A stretch of DNA of 64,000 nucleotides from Collinsella sp. (GTDB lineage: Bacteria; Actinomycetota; Coriobacteriia; Coriobacteriales; Coriobacteriaceae): NCBI GenBank assembly GCA_018373675.1, contig JAHAGQ010000001.1:124001-188000 (forward strand). Reading direction: 5' to 3'. The notes beneath the pieces are model-generated. The model saw only the letters and a program-made list of their open reading frames with translations. It did not search any database and was not told where the DNA came from. Shown in pieces: positions 7,275-14,305 of the stretch. Within the stretch, counting starts at the first letter, position 1; each line of letters opens with the position of its first letter. A program made the position numbers and the translations under genes.

Positions 7275-7814
7275 ATGTTTGACGATACCTACCAGAACAC
7301 GGTTGAGCTTGGCAGCGTGGCCGTGTTCGACAACGTGGAATGCAGCAAGGCCCAGGCCATGAAGGTCTTGGAAGAGGCTGCTGAGGTCTTCGGCGCTTGG
7401 CAGAAGCGCGAGAAGGCCTGCGGTGTCGATGCCGACGATCTTATCGGCGAGCTGTGCGACGTGATCCAGGAATGCTGCAACATGGCGGCTGCGGTCGGTT
7501 GCGACGACCTGCGCCTTGCCCTGTGGGACTGCGAGGATCGCAACCGCAAGCGCGGGCGCATAACTGGCATGGTCGATCGGGGGAACCAGTGCATGCGCGA
7601 GAAGTGCAAGCGTTTCGTTTTCGTGCCCATTGAGGTGAGACAGAAGTTCAGCGACTCGTGGGAGGCAATCGAGCACGATAGCATGATGTCGCCGATCGGG
7701 TACTGCGAGCAGATTATCGGGCAGGACATGGCAAACACACATAACGTCACCGCCGAGGTCATGATGTGCAAGCATCTGGTAAAGAGGTGCAAGGCAATGG
7801 GGGGTGCCGAATAG
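7275..7814 (+). CDS. MazG-like nucleotide pyrophosphohydrolase-type protein
   Basis: This 179-residue protein has an N-terminal half with the all-alpha NTP-pyrophosphatase pattern. It reads MKVLEEAAEVFGAWQ (about 30-44) followed by ELCDVIQECCNMAAAVG (about 60-76), providing the EExxE and ExxD acidic ligands for magnesium. The C-terminal half (about 95-179) has no match I know. MazG-like enzymes hydrolyse NTPs or dNTPs, and phages carry them to adjust nucleotide pools or alarmones. The extra C-terminal domain is unusual for the short phage versions. Confidence 0.7.
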   Translation: MFDDTYQNTVELGSVAVFDNVECSKAQAMKVLEEAAEVFGAWQKREKACGVDADDLIGELCDVIQECCNMAAAVGCDDLRLALWDCEDRNRKRGRITGMVDRGNQCMREKCKRFVFVPIEVRQKFSDSWEAIEHDSMMSPIGYCEQIIGQDMANTHNVTAEVMMCKHLVKRCKAMGGAE

Positions 7815-7942
7815 TGGCGCGCGCACAGAAGGTCATAACCTGGATCGTGCTAGTAGGCTCTATATGCGCCTGCCTGCTGCTGTTCGTCGGCCTCGTGTCG
7901 CTGCTGCTTAGGTGGATCATGTCTATATGGGGGCTTTGCTAG
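7814..7942 (+). CDS. Single-pass membrane peptide
   Basis: This 42-residue ORF has GTG 7814 overlapping the stop of the MazG-like gene. One long hydrophobic segment (WIVLVGSICACLLLFVGLV) is followed by a short amphipathic tail. It is the last rightward gene before a bidirectional terminator. Function unknown. Confidence 0.5.
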   Translation: MARAQKVITWIVLVGSICACLLLFVGLVSLLLRWIMSIWGLC

Positions 7943-7950
7943 CCACAACA

Positions 7951-7984
7951 AAAGGCCTCGGGGCTTCAATCCCCGGGGCCTTTC
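7951..7984. terminator. Bidirectional intrinsic terminator between convergent operons
   Basis: A 13-bp stem (7951-7963 with 7971-7983, one G-U) has loop CTTCAAT. It has A-rich sequence on the left and TTT on the right, so it can terminate both the rightward early operon and the leftward accessory operon. Confidence 0.85.
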
Positions 7985-7986
7985 TG

Positions 7987-8112
7987 CTATCGCCTGCATG
8001 TGATCCTCTCGGCTATGGGCCTCTCTGCCTCTATGGCCTTCTCTAGATCCTCTCGGGCCTCCTTCAAAATCCTCAGGATCTCGGCCCACTGTTTCGGCTC
8101 TCGTGCTTCCAT
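7987..8112 (-). CDS. Small charged helical protein
   Basis: This 41-residue peptide starts at ATG 8112, preferred because GAGGAGGG lies just upstream on the minus strand; a longer frame starting at 8190 lacks such a site. It is a charged amphipathic helix (WAEILRILKEAREDLEKAIEAE). It is the last gene of the leftward operon. Function unknown. Confidence 0.5.
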   Translation of the reverse strand: MEAREPKQWAEILRILKEAREDLEKAIEAERPIAERITCRR

Positions 8113-8114
8113 CG

Positions 8115-8336
8115 CTAGCCCTCCTCGTCGATTCTCGCAGTACCTGGCACGACCTCGCACCAACCTGCGTAGCCGTTCCGCCTGTGCCATGTGGTCATGG
8201 CGTCCTCCTCGTTCGCCTTGCTGCCTGCCCTGTGCGTCGAGTAGTAGCTGTGCTCCCTCTCGTAGATGCCGCCGCAGCCGCCGTCGAAGCCGCCGCTGTG
8301 TCTTATGATGCAGGTGTATCGCCTTGAGTTGCGCAT
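8115..8336 (-). CDS. Small basic hypothetical phage protein
   Basis: This 73-residue ORF has an excellent Shine-Dalgarno (TAAGGAGGGAGC) before ATG 8336. It is glycine- and aromatic-rich in the first third (SGGFDGGCGGIYEREHSYYS) and carries a late WCEVVPGTARI. No family recognised. Spaced 2 bp from the following gene. Confidence 0.55.
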   Translation of the reverse strand: MRNSRRYTCIIRHSGGFDGGCGGIYEREHSYYSTHRAGSKANEEDAMTTWHRRNGYAGWCEVVPGTARIDEEG

Positions 8337-8346
8337 TGCTCCCTCC

Positions 8347-8670
8347 TTAGTCGTAGGTGTCGAAAATGCTGGGTTCGCCGTCCCATAGGTAGAGGTTCTC
8401 GCCCCCGAGAACGAGGGTCGGCATGTTCTTTGCCGCGCTGTAGTCGTGGATCTTGAGGCGCTTTCCCTCTGCGCTGGCCTTCCTGCCCATGATTGGATCG
8501 TCGTCGATAAACTCCCCGGGTACCGGCATGTACTCCCTTTCCCATCCCCAGGGGTCTGCGTGTCCCACGAACTCGGCCCTTATGGGTTTGATCGTGGCTG
8601 TTTTCGCTGTGGCCCTGGTCACCTGGTAGAAAAGGCCTTCCCTCGTGAATATGTCGCCTTGCTTCACCAT
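8347..8670 (-). CDS. Hypothetical phage protein, beta-rich
   Basis: This 107-residue protein has alternating polar and hydrophobic residues (GLFYQVTRATAKTATIKPI) suggesting a small beta-barrel, and an acidic C-terminus. The ATG at 8670 has an AAGGGGA site upstream. Proteins with this layout are typical small accessory phage proteins with no known role. Confidence 0.6.
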   Translation of the reverse strand: MVKQGDIFTREGLFYQVTRATAKTATIKPIRAEFVGHADPWGWEREYMPVPGEFIDDDPIMGRKASAEGKRLKIHDYSAAKNMPTLVLGGENLYLWDGEPSIFDTYD

Positions 8671-8765
8671 GGTTTAATGTCCCCTTATGTGATCGTGCCT
8701 CATGGTTTAATTCCCTGTTTGATGGATCAGGGGCAAGGCCCTATGTCCTGTCCCTGTGCCACCTG

Positions 8766-9419
8766 CTAGGCTGTGAGAAGCCCTGCCCTCGGGGCATCCA
8801 TGCGGCGGCTGCGCACCGCGTCGCGCCCTGCTGCCTGGCCCCTGCTGATGCTGTCTCTGTTGGTTGCCCTCGGGCCTCGCCTCGTGGATTGGCCAAGGTT
8901 CAGGCCCTCGAAGTAGTCGCTCACCTCGGATGGGCATATGATCATCAGCTCGAAGCTCTGCTTCTCAAGCTCGCCCTTCACGCCATCGACGAATCCGACG
9001 ATGAAGTTCGAGTAGGCGTTGGGGTCGGTGTAGGCGAAGTCCTCGTACTCGCGTGCCAGCCTGTCGCCGACCTCAAGCAGGTTCTGGTAGACGATCTCGG
9101 CGGCCTCGCCGTCTGCCTTCCATCCGACGAACACGTACTCGTACTTGCGATCGGTTACCCTGCGCTGGTAAACCCTGCACCGGAAGTTGTCGGCGATCAC
9201 CGATGCGAGGCTCGGCGCCCAGGCTTTCGCGGTTCGCGCCGTGGTGGTCTCGGTCACTTGCTTCACCTCGTCGGCAAGCTCCCACTCCTCCACGTCGTTG
9301 TCCGCGATCAGGCGCTGGGCCTTGAGGGCGAACTGGATCGCCTCGGCCTCGTTGCAGCCGTTCTCCACGCTGTGCTCGCGAAGCTTCTTGGTCTTCTCGA
9401 TGATCTTTTCTCGTTCCAT
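8766..9419 (-). CDS. DUF2786-domain protein
   Basis: This 217-residue protein has an N-terminal segment that matches the DUF2786 pattern: a helix-rich MEREKIIEKTKKL, then GCNEAEAIQFALKAQRLIADND and a KV(T)-type transition. The following region (about 60-160), with FRCRVYQRRV and YEYVFVGWKADGEAAEIVY, resembles the DUF7168-like part that accompanies it. It is found in plasmids and phages; no activity is established. The last 40 residues are basic and low-complexity. A hairpin (9438-9458) lies in its leader. Confidence 0.75.
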   Translation of the reverse strand: MEREKIIEKTKKLREHSVENGCNEAEAIQFALKAQRLIADNDVEEWELADEVKQVTETTTARTAKAWAPSLASVIADNFRCRVYQRRVTDRKYEYVFVGWKADGEAAEIVYQNLLEVGDRLAREYEDFAYTDPNAYSNFIVGFVDGVKGELEKQSFELMIICPSEVSDYFEGLNLGQSTRRGPRATNRDSISRGQAAGRDAVRSRRMDAPRAGLLTA

Positions 9420-9437
9420 GGTTGAAACCTCCTTTAT

Positions 9438-9458
9438 GGGAGGGGCTAGGCCCCTCCC
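9438..9458 (-). promoter_or_regulatory. Leader hairpin upstream of the DUF2786 gene
   Basis: A perfect 9-bp GC-rich stem (GGGAGGGGC / GCCCCTCCC, loop TAG) sits between the DUF2958 and DUF2786 genes, just before the latter's ribosome-binding site. There is no uridine run, so mRNA processing, stability or attenuation is more likely than plain termination. Confidence 0.5.
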
Positions 9459-9470
9459 TGTAGTGATCTG

Positions 9471-9806
9471 TTACTTTTCCCAGAGGTAGCCGAATGCCTC
9501 GGCTATCCTGGGAACCTCGGTTACCTTTTGGGGCGTGAAATTGGTTTCGCGCCCGAAGAAATTCAGGCCGTACTTGCGGTTGATCTCCTCAAGCTCGGCC
9601 AGGTTGAAGTAGCCCATCTCCGGGGCTGCCCCGAAGACGAACCCGAACATGTCGCCCGTCTCCTCGTCGTACTCGGTGGCGTAGAAGTCCCAGCCGTTGA
9701 AGCAGCTGAACCAGTGGCCGTAAACGATCGTCTCGGCCTTCTTGCCATCCTGCGAGTAGAGGGGCGGGAGCTTCTTCTGAAGCTCTTTCGTCATGAGCTT
9801 TTGCAT
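9471..9806 (-). CDS. DUF2958-domain protein
   Basis: This 111-residue protein shows the DUF2958 signature: LPPLYSQDG at the N-terminus, WDFYATEYDEETGDMFGFV in the middle and GYFNLAELEEI. These proteins are common on plasmids, ICEs and phages, often near DUF2786-type genes; the function is unknown. The gene lies between two GC-rich hairpins. Confidence 0.8.
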   Translation of the reverse strand: MQKLMTKELQKKLPPLYSQDGKKAETIVYGHWFSCFNGWDFYATEYDEETGDMFGFVFGAAPEMGYFNLAELEEINRKYGLNFFGRETNFTPQKVTEVPRIAEAFGYLWEK

Positions 9807-9828
9807 GGTATGATCTCCTGTGTGTTGT

Positions 9829-9855
9829 TGTGGGAGGCCCCTTTTCGGGGCCTCC
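9829..9855 (-). promoter_or_regulatory. Intergenic hairpin upstream of the DUF2958 gene
   Basis: GGGAGGCCCC and GGGGCCTCC form a strong stem around a TTTTC loop in the gap between two co-oriented genes. It lacks a clean U-run on the minus strand. It mirrors the hairpin at 9438-9458, suggesting intercistronic control. Confidence 0.5.
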
Positions 9856-9863
9856 TGCTTGCT

Positions 9864-10397
9864 TTAGGCTGCTTGCTCTGCCGGTCTGATGGGATTCGTC
9901 TCGCCGATGTTCCAATCAACGGTTTTGGCGTTCTGCCACTTTCCCTGATCATCCATGTAGTAGAAGCCGTGCTTTCCGAAGTACTTCCGGACTTTCAAGG
10001 CCCCTGACTCGATGCCCTCGGCTATGACCTGCTTTCGAAGATCCTTGACCATGTAAATAATGGCCTCCTCGTCGCTGTTGGTCTTGAATGTCTCGGTTAT
10101 CTGGGCTAACCAGTTGTCGCAGGCCCTCATGATCTCCACCTGCTCGTAATCGGCTCGGGGGATCTCGTTAATTGGCCTGTGCTTCGTGGCCTCCACTGTG
10201 TACCTGCCAAGCTCGGGAAAAGCCATGTACTCGTTTACAAGCTTCAAGGCTGTTGCAAGCTCTAGGCCATCCTTTCGGCCCTGGGGGCCTTTCCTGAAGT
10301 AGCCTCGTGCTCTCATACCCTCAACTATGGCTAGGATCGTGTGGTTGCTCACCAGCTGACCACTTACCACCAGATCTAAACTCTGCTGCTCTGCCAT
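9864..10397 (-). CDS. First gene of leftward accessory operon, unknown
   Basis: This 177-residue soluble protein has an N-terminus that includes NHTILAIVEGMRARGYF and a central helical region. The C-terminus reads FGKHGFYYMDDQGKW, possibly a small beta-hairpin. No family recognised. The start has an AAGGAGGCTACAG site. It is transcribed divergently from the HTH gene across the repeat-rich operator region, so it is probably controlled with it. Confidence 0.65.
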   Translation of the reverse strand: MAEQQSLDLVVSGQLVSNHTILAIVEGMRARGYFRKGPQGRKDGLELATALKLVNEYMAFPELGRYTVEATKHRPINEIPRADYEQVEIMRACDNWLAQITETFKTNSDEEAIIYMVKDLRKQVIAEGIESGALKVRKYFGKHGFYYMDDQGKWQNAKTVDWNIGETNPIRPAEQAA

Positions 10398-10474
10398 CTC
10401 TGTAGCCTCCTTATTCGGTTCTAAAGCTGCTTGCTAGCTTTGTGGGCTTTGTGGCCCTCATTGCTGACAACTGA

Positions 10475-10575
10475 ATTATTGCACAATAATTAGTGTGCTA
10501 TAGGCATAATGCACAATAGATATTGTTCTACACAATACCTGCACAATTCCTATTGTTGTATCCCTATTGCTATTG
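10475..10575. promoter_or_regulatory. Cluster of ATTG/CAAT inverted repeats: probable divergent operator region
   Basis: Three inverted repeats occur within 100 bp. ATTATTG-CA-CAATAAT is at 10475-10490, ACAATA-GA-TATTGT at 10513-10526 and ACAAT-TCCT-ATTGT at 10543-10556. Further ATTG half-sites run to about 10575. The region is strikingly AT-rich compared with its surroundings and separates a leftward operon from the rightward HTH gene. Binding by that HTH protein is inference. Confidence 0.6.
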
Positions 10576-10618
10576 CTGTATCATCAGGGGATCAGATCAA
10601 GGCATGGAGGGAGGTTGC

Positions 10619-10873
10619 ATGACACCGACTGAGGCGCTTAAAGAAATGCTTGACCGTTCCGGCATGAGCATGTACGCGCTTTCAAAGGCCATGGGCAAGA
10701 GCAGGAACTACGTTCAGAACACGATCAAACAAGGTTCCGACCTTGGCGCGGGAAACCTCGCGCTCATGGCTTCTCACATGGGATTTAAGCTGACGTTGAA
10801 CGGAATGGGCGAACCCATCGAGATAACGGAGAGGAGCGAAGATGCCGACGATAATCAAGGGCCAGCCGACTAG
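10619..10873 (+). CDS. Small HTH (XRE-like) DNA-binding regulator
   Basis: This 84-residue protein starts at ATG 10619 behind GGAGGGAGG; an ATG at 10604 is also possible. Residues 5-60 fit a helix-turn-helix fold (ALSKAMGKSRNYVQNTIKQG as the recognition region), with a helical support and an acidic tail. It lies directly downstream of the inverted-repeat cluster and probably binds it to control both divergent operons. No oligomerisation or RecA-cleavage domain is present, so it is Cro-like rather than CI-like. It overlaps the PP-loop gene by 32 bp. Confidence 0.75.
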   Translation: MTPTEALKEMLDRSGMSMYALSKAMGKSRNYVQNTIKQGSDLGAGNLALMASHMGFKLTLNGMGEPIEITERSEDADDNQGPAD

Positions 10874-11552
10874 CGCCGAGATTCGCAAGCGGCTCAAGGC
10901 GGAAGGACGCCCCGTGGTGCTTTCCTGCTCGCTGGGCAAGGACTCGCTGGCCGCCTGGGTGGCGCTTGAGGACGAGGGTATAGAGGTCGTACCGATCTAC
11001 TACTGGTCTATCCCAGGCCTTCCGATGGTCGAGCAGAACGTGCGAACCATCGAGAAGGTGTTCGGCGTGAAGATACACCAGTACCCGCACCCCAGATGGT
11101 CGAGGACGCTCAACAACTGCGTGTTCCAAAGCCCGGCGCACTGCGACGTGATCGAGGCCGCGAACATGCCGGTCTACAGCTACGACGACATGCGCCCCTA
11201 CATCCTCGAAGACCTCGGCCTGCCCGATGACACGTGGTTCTGCGACGGCGTGCGCGCCTGCGACAACCCGTACCGTCGAGCCAGCCTCACCAAGCACGGC
11301 CTCATGAAGCAGACCACGCACAAGGCCTCGGTGGTTGCGGACTGGACGAAGGCAGAGGTCATGGATGCGATCGCCCGCAGGGGCATCGGCCTGCCTCCGG
11401 ACTACGAGCTGTTCGGGCGCAGCTTCGACGGCCTGGACATGCGCTTCATGAAGCCCCTGCGCGAGAAGCGCCCCGACGATTTCGCTGTGGTCAAGAAGTG
11501 GTACCCGTTCATCGAGGCAGACGAGAAGAGGTGGGAGCACTATGGGCTTTAA
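10842..11552 (+). CDS. PP-loop (PAPS reductase/adenine nucleotide alpha hydrolase-like) protein
   Basis: This 236-residue protein has the N-terminal signature VVLSCSLGKDSLAAWVAL, a PP-loop variant (SxGKDS) that binds ATP or PAPS. It then shows a Rossmann-like order and a Cys/Asp segment DTWFCDGVRACDNPYRR. Phage members of this family are common and unassigned; some relatives (DndC-like) take part in sulfur modification of DNA, others in tRNA modification. No Dnd partner genes are visible here. It is co-transcribed with the upstream HTH gene and the downstream unknown gene (11-bp overlap). Confidence 0.75.
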   Translation: MPTIIKGQPTSAEIRKRLKAEGRPVVLSCSLGKDSLAAWVALEDEGIEVVPIYYWSIPGLPMVEQNVRTIEKVFGVKIHQYPHPRWSRTLNNCVFQSPAHCDVIEAANMPVYSYDDMRPYILEDLGLPDDTWFCDGVRACDNPYRRASLTKHGLMKQTTHKASVVADWTKAEVMDAIARRGIGLPPDYELFGRSFDGLDMRFMKPLREKRPDDFAVVKKWYPFIEADEKRWEHYGL

Positions 11553-12129
11553 GTTTGAGAAGCCGCAGAAGGCGCGTAAAGAGGCTAAGGCGGCCGAGGA
11601 AGCGCAGCTGACCGACCACCAGAAAAGCTACCGAGACCGCGAGAAGCGCGAGGAGAAGCGCTTTCAGATGGCCGTCGATTCCGGCTTCTGGATCTGCTTC
11701 TGCTTCCATGACGCCGAGGAGCGCGGGCGCTTCGCCGATCTGGTCAAGGCCGATGCCGAGGGCTGGACGTTCGGCGACGTAATCCGCCCCGTGTTCGAGG
11801 AGCGCATAGGCCTTCAGAATAAGCGGCAGTTCAAGCCGAAGGAGCAGAAGGGCACGCCGATGCCGAACCCGCTCGATTCGGTCGAGACTACCGACAGCCT
11901 CGAAGGCGACAGCTTCGCCGAGGCCGATGCCATACTCAAGGCGTTCGAGTCGCTTGAGGTTAAGCCCTACTACGACAACGTTTGGAGCAGCGCCTACTAC
12001 GTCGTGTGCGTGTTCCGCGACTCCGACGACCTCGAAAGCTTCATCAGGGAGTATGCCCTGGCGAAGTACGGCGACCTGTACATGGACGGGTCGAAGATCC
12101 TTGAAGCCCTTGAGGCCCTTGAGGCCTAA
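11542..12129 (+). CDS. Unknown protein coupled to the PP-loop gene
   Basis: This 195-residue protein has a highly basic and charged N-terminus (about 1-45). It then carries two segments of similar pattern: FWICFCFHDAEERGRFADLV (about 48-67) and YYVVCVFRDSDDLESFIREY (about 152-171). The likeness suggests an internal duplication of a small alpha/beta unit. It overlaps the PP-loop gene by 11 bp and ends just before an intrinsic terminator. It may be a partner of the PP-loop protein; this is inference from synteny only. Confidence 0.65.
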   Translation: MGFKFEKPQKARKEAKAAEEAQLTDHQKSYRDREKREEKRFQMAVDSGFWICFCFHDAEERGRFADLVKADAEGWTFGDVIRPVFEERIGLQNKRQFKPKEQKGTPMPNPLDSVETTDSLEGDSFAEADAILKAFESLEVKPYYDNVWSSAYYVVCVFRDSDDLESFIREYALAKYGDLYMDGSKILEALEALEA

Positions 12130-12156
12130 GGCCAATCTCACGCGCATAGGAAAATC

Positions 12157-12182
12157 AAGGCGTCCTTCGGGACGCCTTTTTT
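12157..12182 (+). terminator. Intrinsic terminator
   Basis: A 9-bp stem AAGGCGTCC / GGACGCCTT has a TTCG tetraloop followed by TTTTTT. It closes the HTH/PP-loop operon. Confidence 0.9.
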
Positions 12183-12208
12183 GTTCCCGAAAACGAGAGG
12201 AGGCAGGC

Positions 12209-12310
12209 ATGTTCGGTCGTATTCGCCGCGCAGCGGGAAACATCGCCAACCGAGTGCGCTCCGCGTTCAATCGCGGTCGCGGCAGCTCTTCCGGCCGCTC
12301 CTCCTACTAA
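12209..12310 (+). CDS. 33-residue strongly basic peptide
   Basis: The ATG at 12209 follows a GAGAGGAGG site. The peptide MFGRIRRAAGNIANRVR is Arg/Ser/Gly rich and ends in a low-complexity tail. It is isolated between two intrinsic terminators, yet has a good ribosome-binding site. It could be a nucleic-acid-binding or head-internal peptide; the function is unknown. Confidence 0.45.
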   Translation: MFGRIRRAAGNIANRVRSAFNRGRGSSSGRSSY

Positions 12311-12320
12311 GGGGGAACCC

Positions 12321-12354
12321 AGGGCTAGCGCGATCATAAGGCGCTAGCCCTTTC
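12321..12354 (+). terminator. Intrinsic terminator-like hairpin
   Basis: An 11-bp perfect stem (AGGGCTAGCGC / GCGCTAGCCCT, loop 9 nt) is followed by TTCC. The U-run is short, so termination may be partial before the packaging genes. Confidence 0.65.
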
Positions 12355-12387
12355 CATCGTCAAAGCAAAACAGAGAGGAGTGAACGC

Positions 12388-12627
12388 ATGGCAGCCAAGC
12401 GAGAGAAGCCCACACTTCCCACCGACACAGACTGGCCCGCCGAGACCGTCACATGGTTCAACGCGTGGCGCGACGACCGTTGCAGCGACCGCTGGGACGA
12501 GCGCCAGTGGCAGTACGTCATGGACACCGCCATCGTCCACGCCCTCGTGTACGGCTCCAACGACTTCGGCGCGCTCGCCGAGCTTGACAAGCGCCTGCGC
12601 TTCATGGGCCTCACGTTCGAGGACTAG
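12388..12627 (+). CDS. Small phage protein at the start of the packaging module
   Basis: This 79-residue protein has a Shine-Dalgarno (AGAGAGGAG) at good distance. It is aromatic- and acid-rich (WPAETVTWFNAWRDD; WQYVMDTAIVHALVYG). Small proteins of this type lie just before terminase small subunits in many siphoviruses. Function unknown; no HTH is obvious. Confidence 0.6.
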   Translation: MAAKREKPTLPTDTDWPAETVTWFNAWRDDRCSDRWDERQWQYVMDTAIVHALVYGSNDFGALAELDKRLRFMGLTFED

Positions 12628-12629
12628 CC

Positions 12630-13043
12630 ATGAACGACCAGAACCTCATCAAGCCGAAGCGCGACCAGACGCCCGAGCAGCGCAAGGCCGCAGCATCGAA
12701 GGCCGGCAAGGCGGCTGCGAAGAAGCGCCGCGAGAAGAAGCAGATGCAGGAGATAGCCAAGATCGTGCTGCACATGCCGTTCGAGGGAACGGACGCGCAG
12801 CTGGACGACTTGGAGGGCCTGAGCTTCGAGGACTACCCCGACCGCAAGCTCACGGTTTCCGAGATCTCGATCCTCAAGGTCGCCAAGAAGGCGATGCGCG
12901 GCGACATAGCCGCCATCCAGTTCCTGCGCGACACCGCAGGAGAGAAGCCCGTGGAGCAGATCGAGGTGTCCGCCGACATCGGGGCCGCTTGCGACGAGAT
13001 CGGCAAGCTCATCGAGGCGAAGCGCAATGCCGACAAGGGCTGA
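12630..13043 (+). CDS. Terminase small subunit-like protein
   Basis: This 137-residue protein has an N-terminus that is Lys/Arg/Ala-rich (RKAAASKAGKAAAKKRREKK), a DNA-binding-type tail. The middle carries short helices (SEISILKVAKKAMRGDIAAIQFLRD) like those of phage small terminases. It directly precedes and overlaps the large subunit by 17 bp, which is the main evidence. It would recognise the packaging site on phage DNA. Confidence 0.65.
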   Translation: MNDQNLIKPKRDQTPEQRKAAASKAGKAAAKKRREKKQMQEIAKIVLHMPFEGTDAQLDDLEGLSFEDYPDRKLTVSEISILKVAKKAMRGDIAAIQFLRDTAGEKPVEQIEVSADIGAACDEIGKLIEAKRNADKG

Positions 13044-14304
13044 CCTTATCGACCTGGTGTACGACTGCCCCGTTGACATCGCCGTGCGCCTCGGATTCGA
13101 CAAGCTGACGTCTTTGCACAACGAGTGGATCAAGGACATGGTTTTCGGCACCGACGACGAAACGATCCAGGCGCACCGTGGCAGCTTCAAGACCACGTGC
13201 CTAGGCATCTCGTTCGCGTTCATCATCGTGCTGTTCCCCGGCCTGCGATCCATGTTCCTGCGCAAGACAGACGACGACGTGGCGGAGGTCATGGCGGCCA
13301 CGGCAAACGTGCTGCAAACCGACTACTTCCGCGGCATCGTTCGCATGCTCTACGGCGTGGAGCTCGTGCTTACGAGGGCCACGCAGTCGTCGGTATCGAC
13401 CAACCTCAAGCAGGGCGTGTCGGGCGCTCCGCAGCTGCTAGGCCTTGGATGCGGAGGGTCGCTGACCGGCAAGCACGCAGACCGCGTGTTCACAGACGAC
13501 ATCGTGAACGTGAAGGATCGCGTGTCGGCGGCGGAGCGCGAGCGCATCAAGCTGATCTACCAGGAGTTGCAGAACATCCGAAACCGTGGCGGGCGCATCT
13601 TCAACACGGGCACGCCGTGGCACAAGGACGACGCGTTCCAGCTGATGCCGAACATCCGCCGCTGGGACTGCTGGCAGACGGGCCTCATGAGCCGCGAGGA
13701 GATCGAGCAGGTGCGGGCGAGCATGTCGCCGTCGCTGTTCGCCGCCAACTACGAGCTGAAGCACATCGCCGACGAGGACGCCATGTTCACCAACGCCAAG
13801 TTCTTCAAGGAGCCTGAGCTTCTGCGAGACGGCATAGGCCACATCGACGCGAGCTACGGGGGCGCGGACTTCACGGCCTTCACGGCCATATGCAACAGGG
13901 GCGGCATCTGGTACTGCCTCATCCGCATGTGGCACAAGCACGTGGACGACTGCCTTGACGAGATCATCGGGATTTGCAAGGCGCTGCGCATCGGCTCGAT
14001 CCACTGCGAGATGAACGCCGACAAGGGGTATCTGCGCAAGGGCATCCTAAAGCGCGGCAGGCCGTGCGTGGGATACCAGGAGAAGGAGAACAAGTACCTG
14101 AAGATCAGCACGCACCTTCGCAGCGAGTGGGCGAACGTGCGGTTCCTTGACTGCGACGAGTACCCGCTTGACGCAGAGGCGCTGAACCAGGTGCTCGACT
14201 ACAACGAGAACGCCGCGCACGACGACATGCCCGACTCCCTGGCGTCCGCGATCAGGCAATGGGAGAACCGACCCGGCATAAAGACCTTCAAGGGAGGTAT
14301 CTGA
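13027..14304 (+). CDS. Terminase large subunit
   Basis: This 425-residue packaging motor and nuclease has an N-terminal ATPase with a Walker A-like HRGSFKTT (50-57) and Walker B RVFTDDIV (153-160). The C-terminal RNase H-like nuclease starts at HIDASYGGADFTAF (about 277) and carries later acidic residues (HDDMPDSLA near the end). It translocates DNA into proheads and cuts it. It overlaps the small subunit upstream and is followed by the portal gene, as in most tailed phages. Confidence 0.93.
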   Translation: MPTRADLIDLVYDCPVDIAVRLGFDKLTSLHNEWIKDMVFGTDDETIQAHRGSFKTTCLGISFAFIIVLFPGLRSMFLRKTDDDVAEVMAATANVLQTDYFRGIVRMLYGVELVLTRATQSSVSTNLKQGVSGAPQLLGLGCGGSLTGKHADRVFTDDIVNVKDRVSAAERERIKLIYQELQNIRNRGGRIFNTGTPWHKDDAFQLMPNIRRWDCWQTGLMSREEIEQVRASMSPSLFAANYELKHIADEDAMFTNAKFFKEPELLRDGIGHIDASYGGADFTAFTAICNRGGIWYCLIRMWHKHVDDCLDEIIGICKALRIGSIHCEMNADKGYLRKGILKRGRPCVGYQEKENKYLKISTHLRSEWANVRFLDCDEYPLDAEALNQVLDYNENAAHDDMPDSLASAIRQWENRPGIKTFKGGI

Positions 14305-14305
14305 T

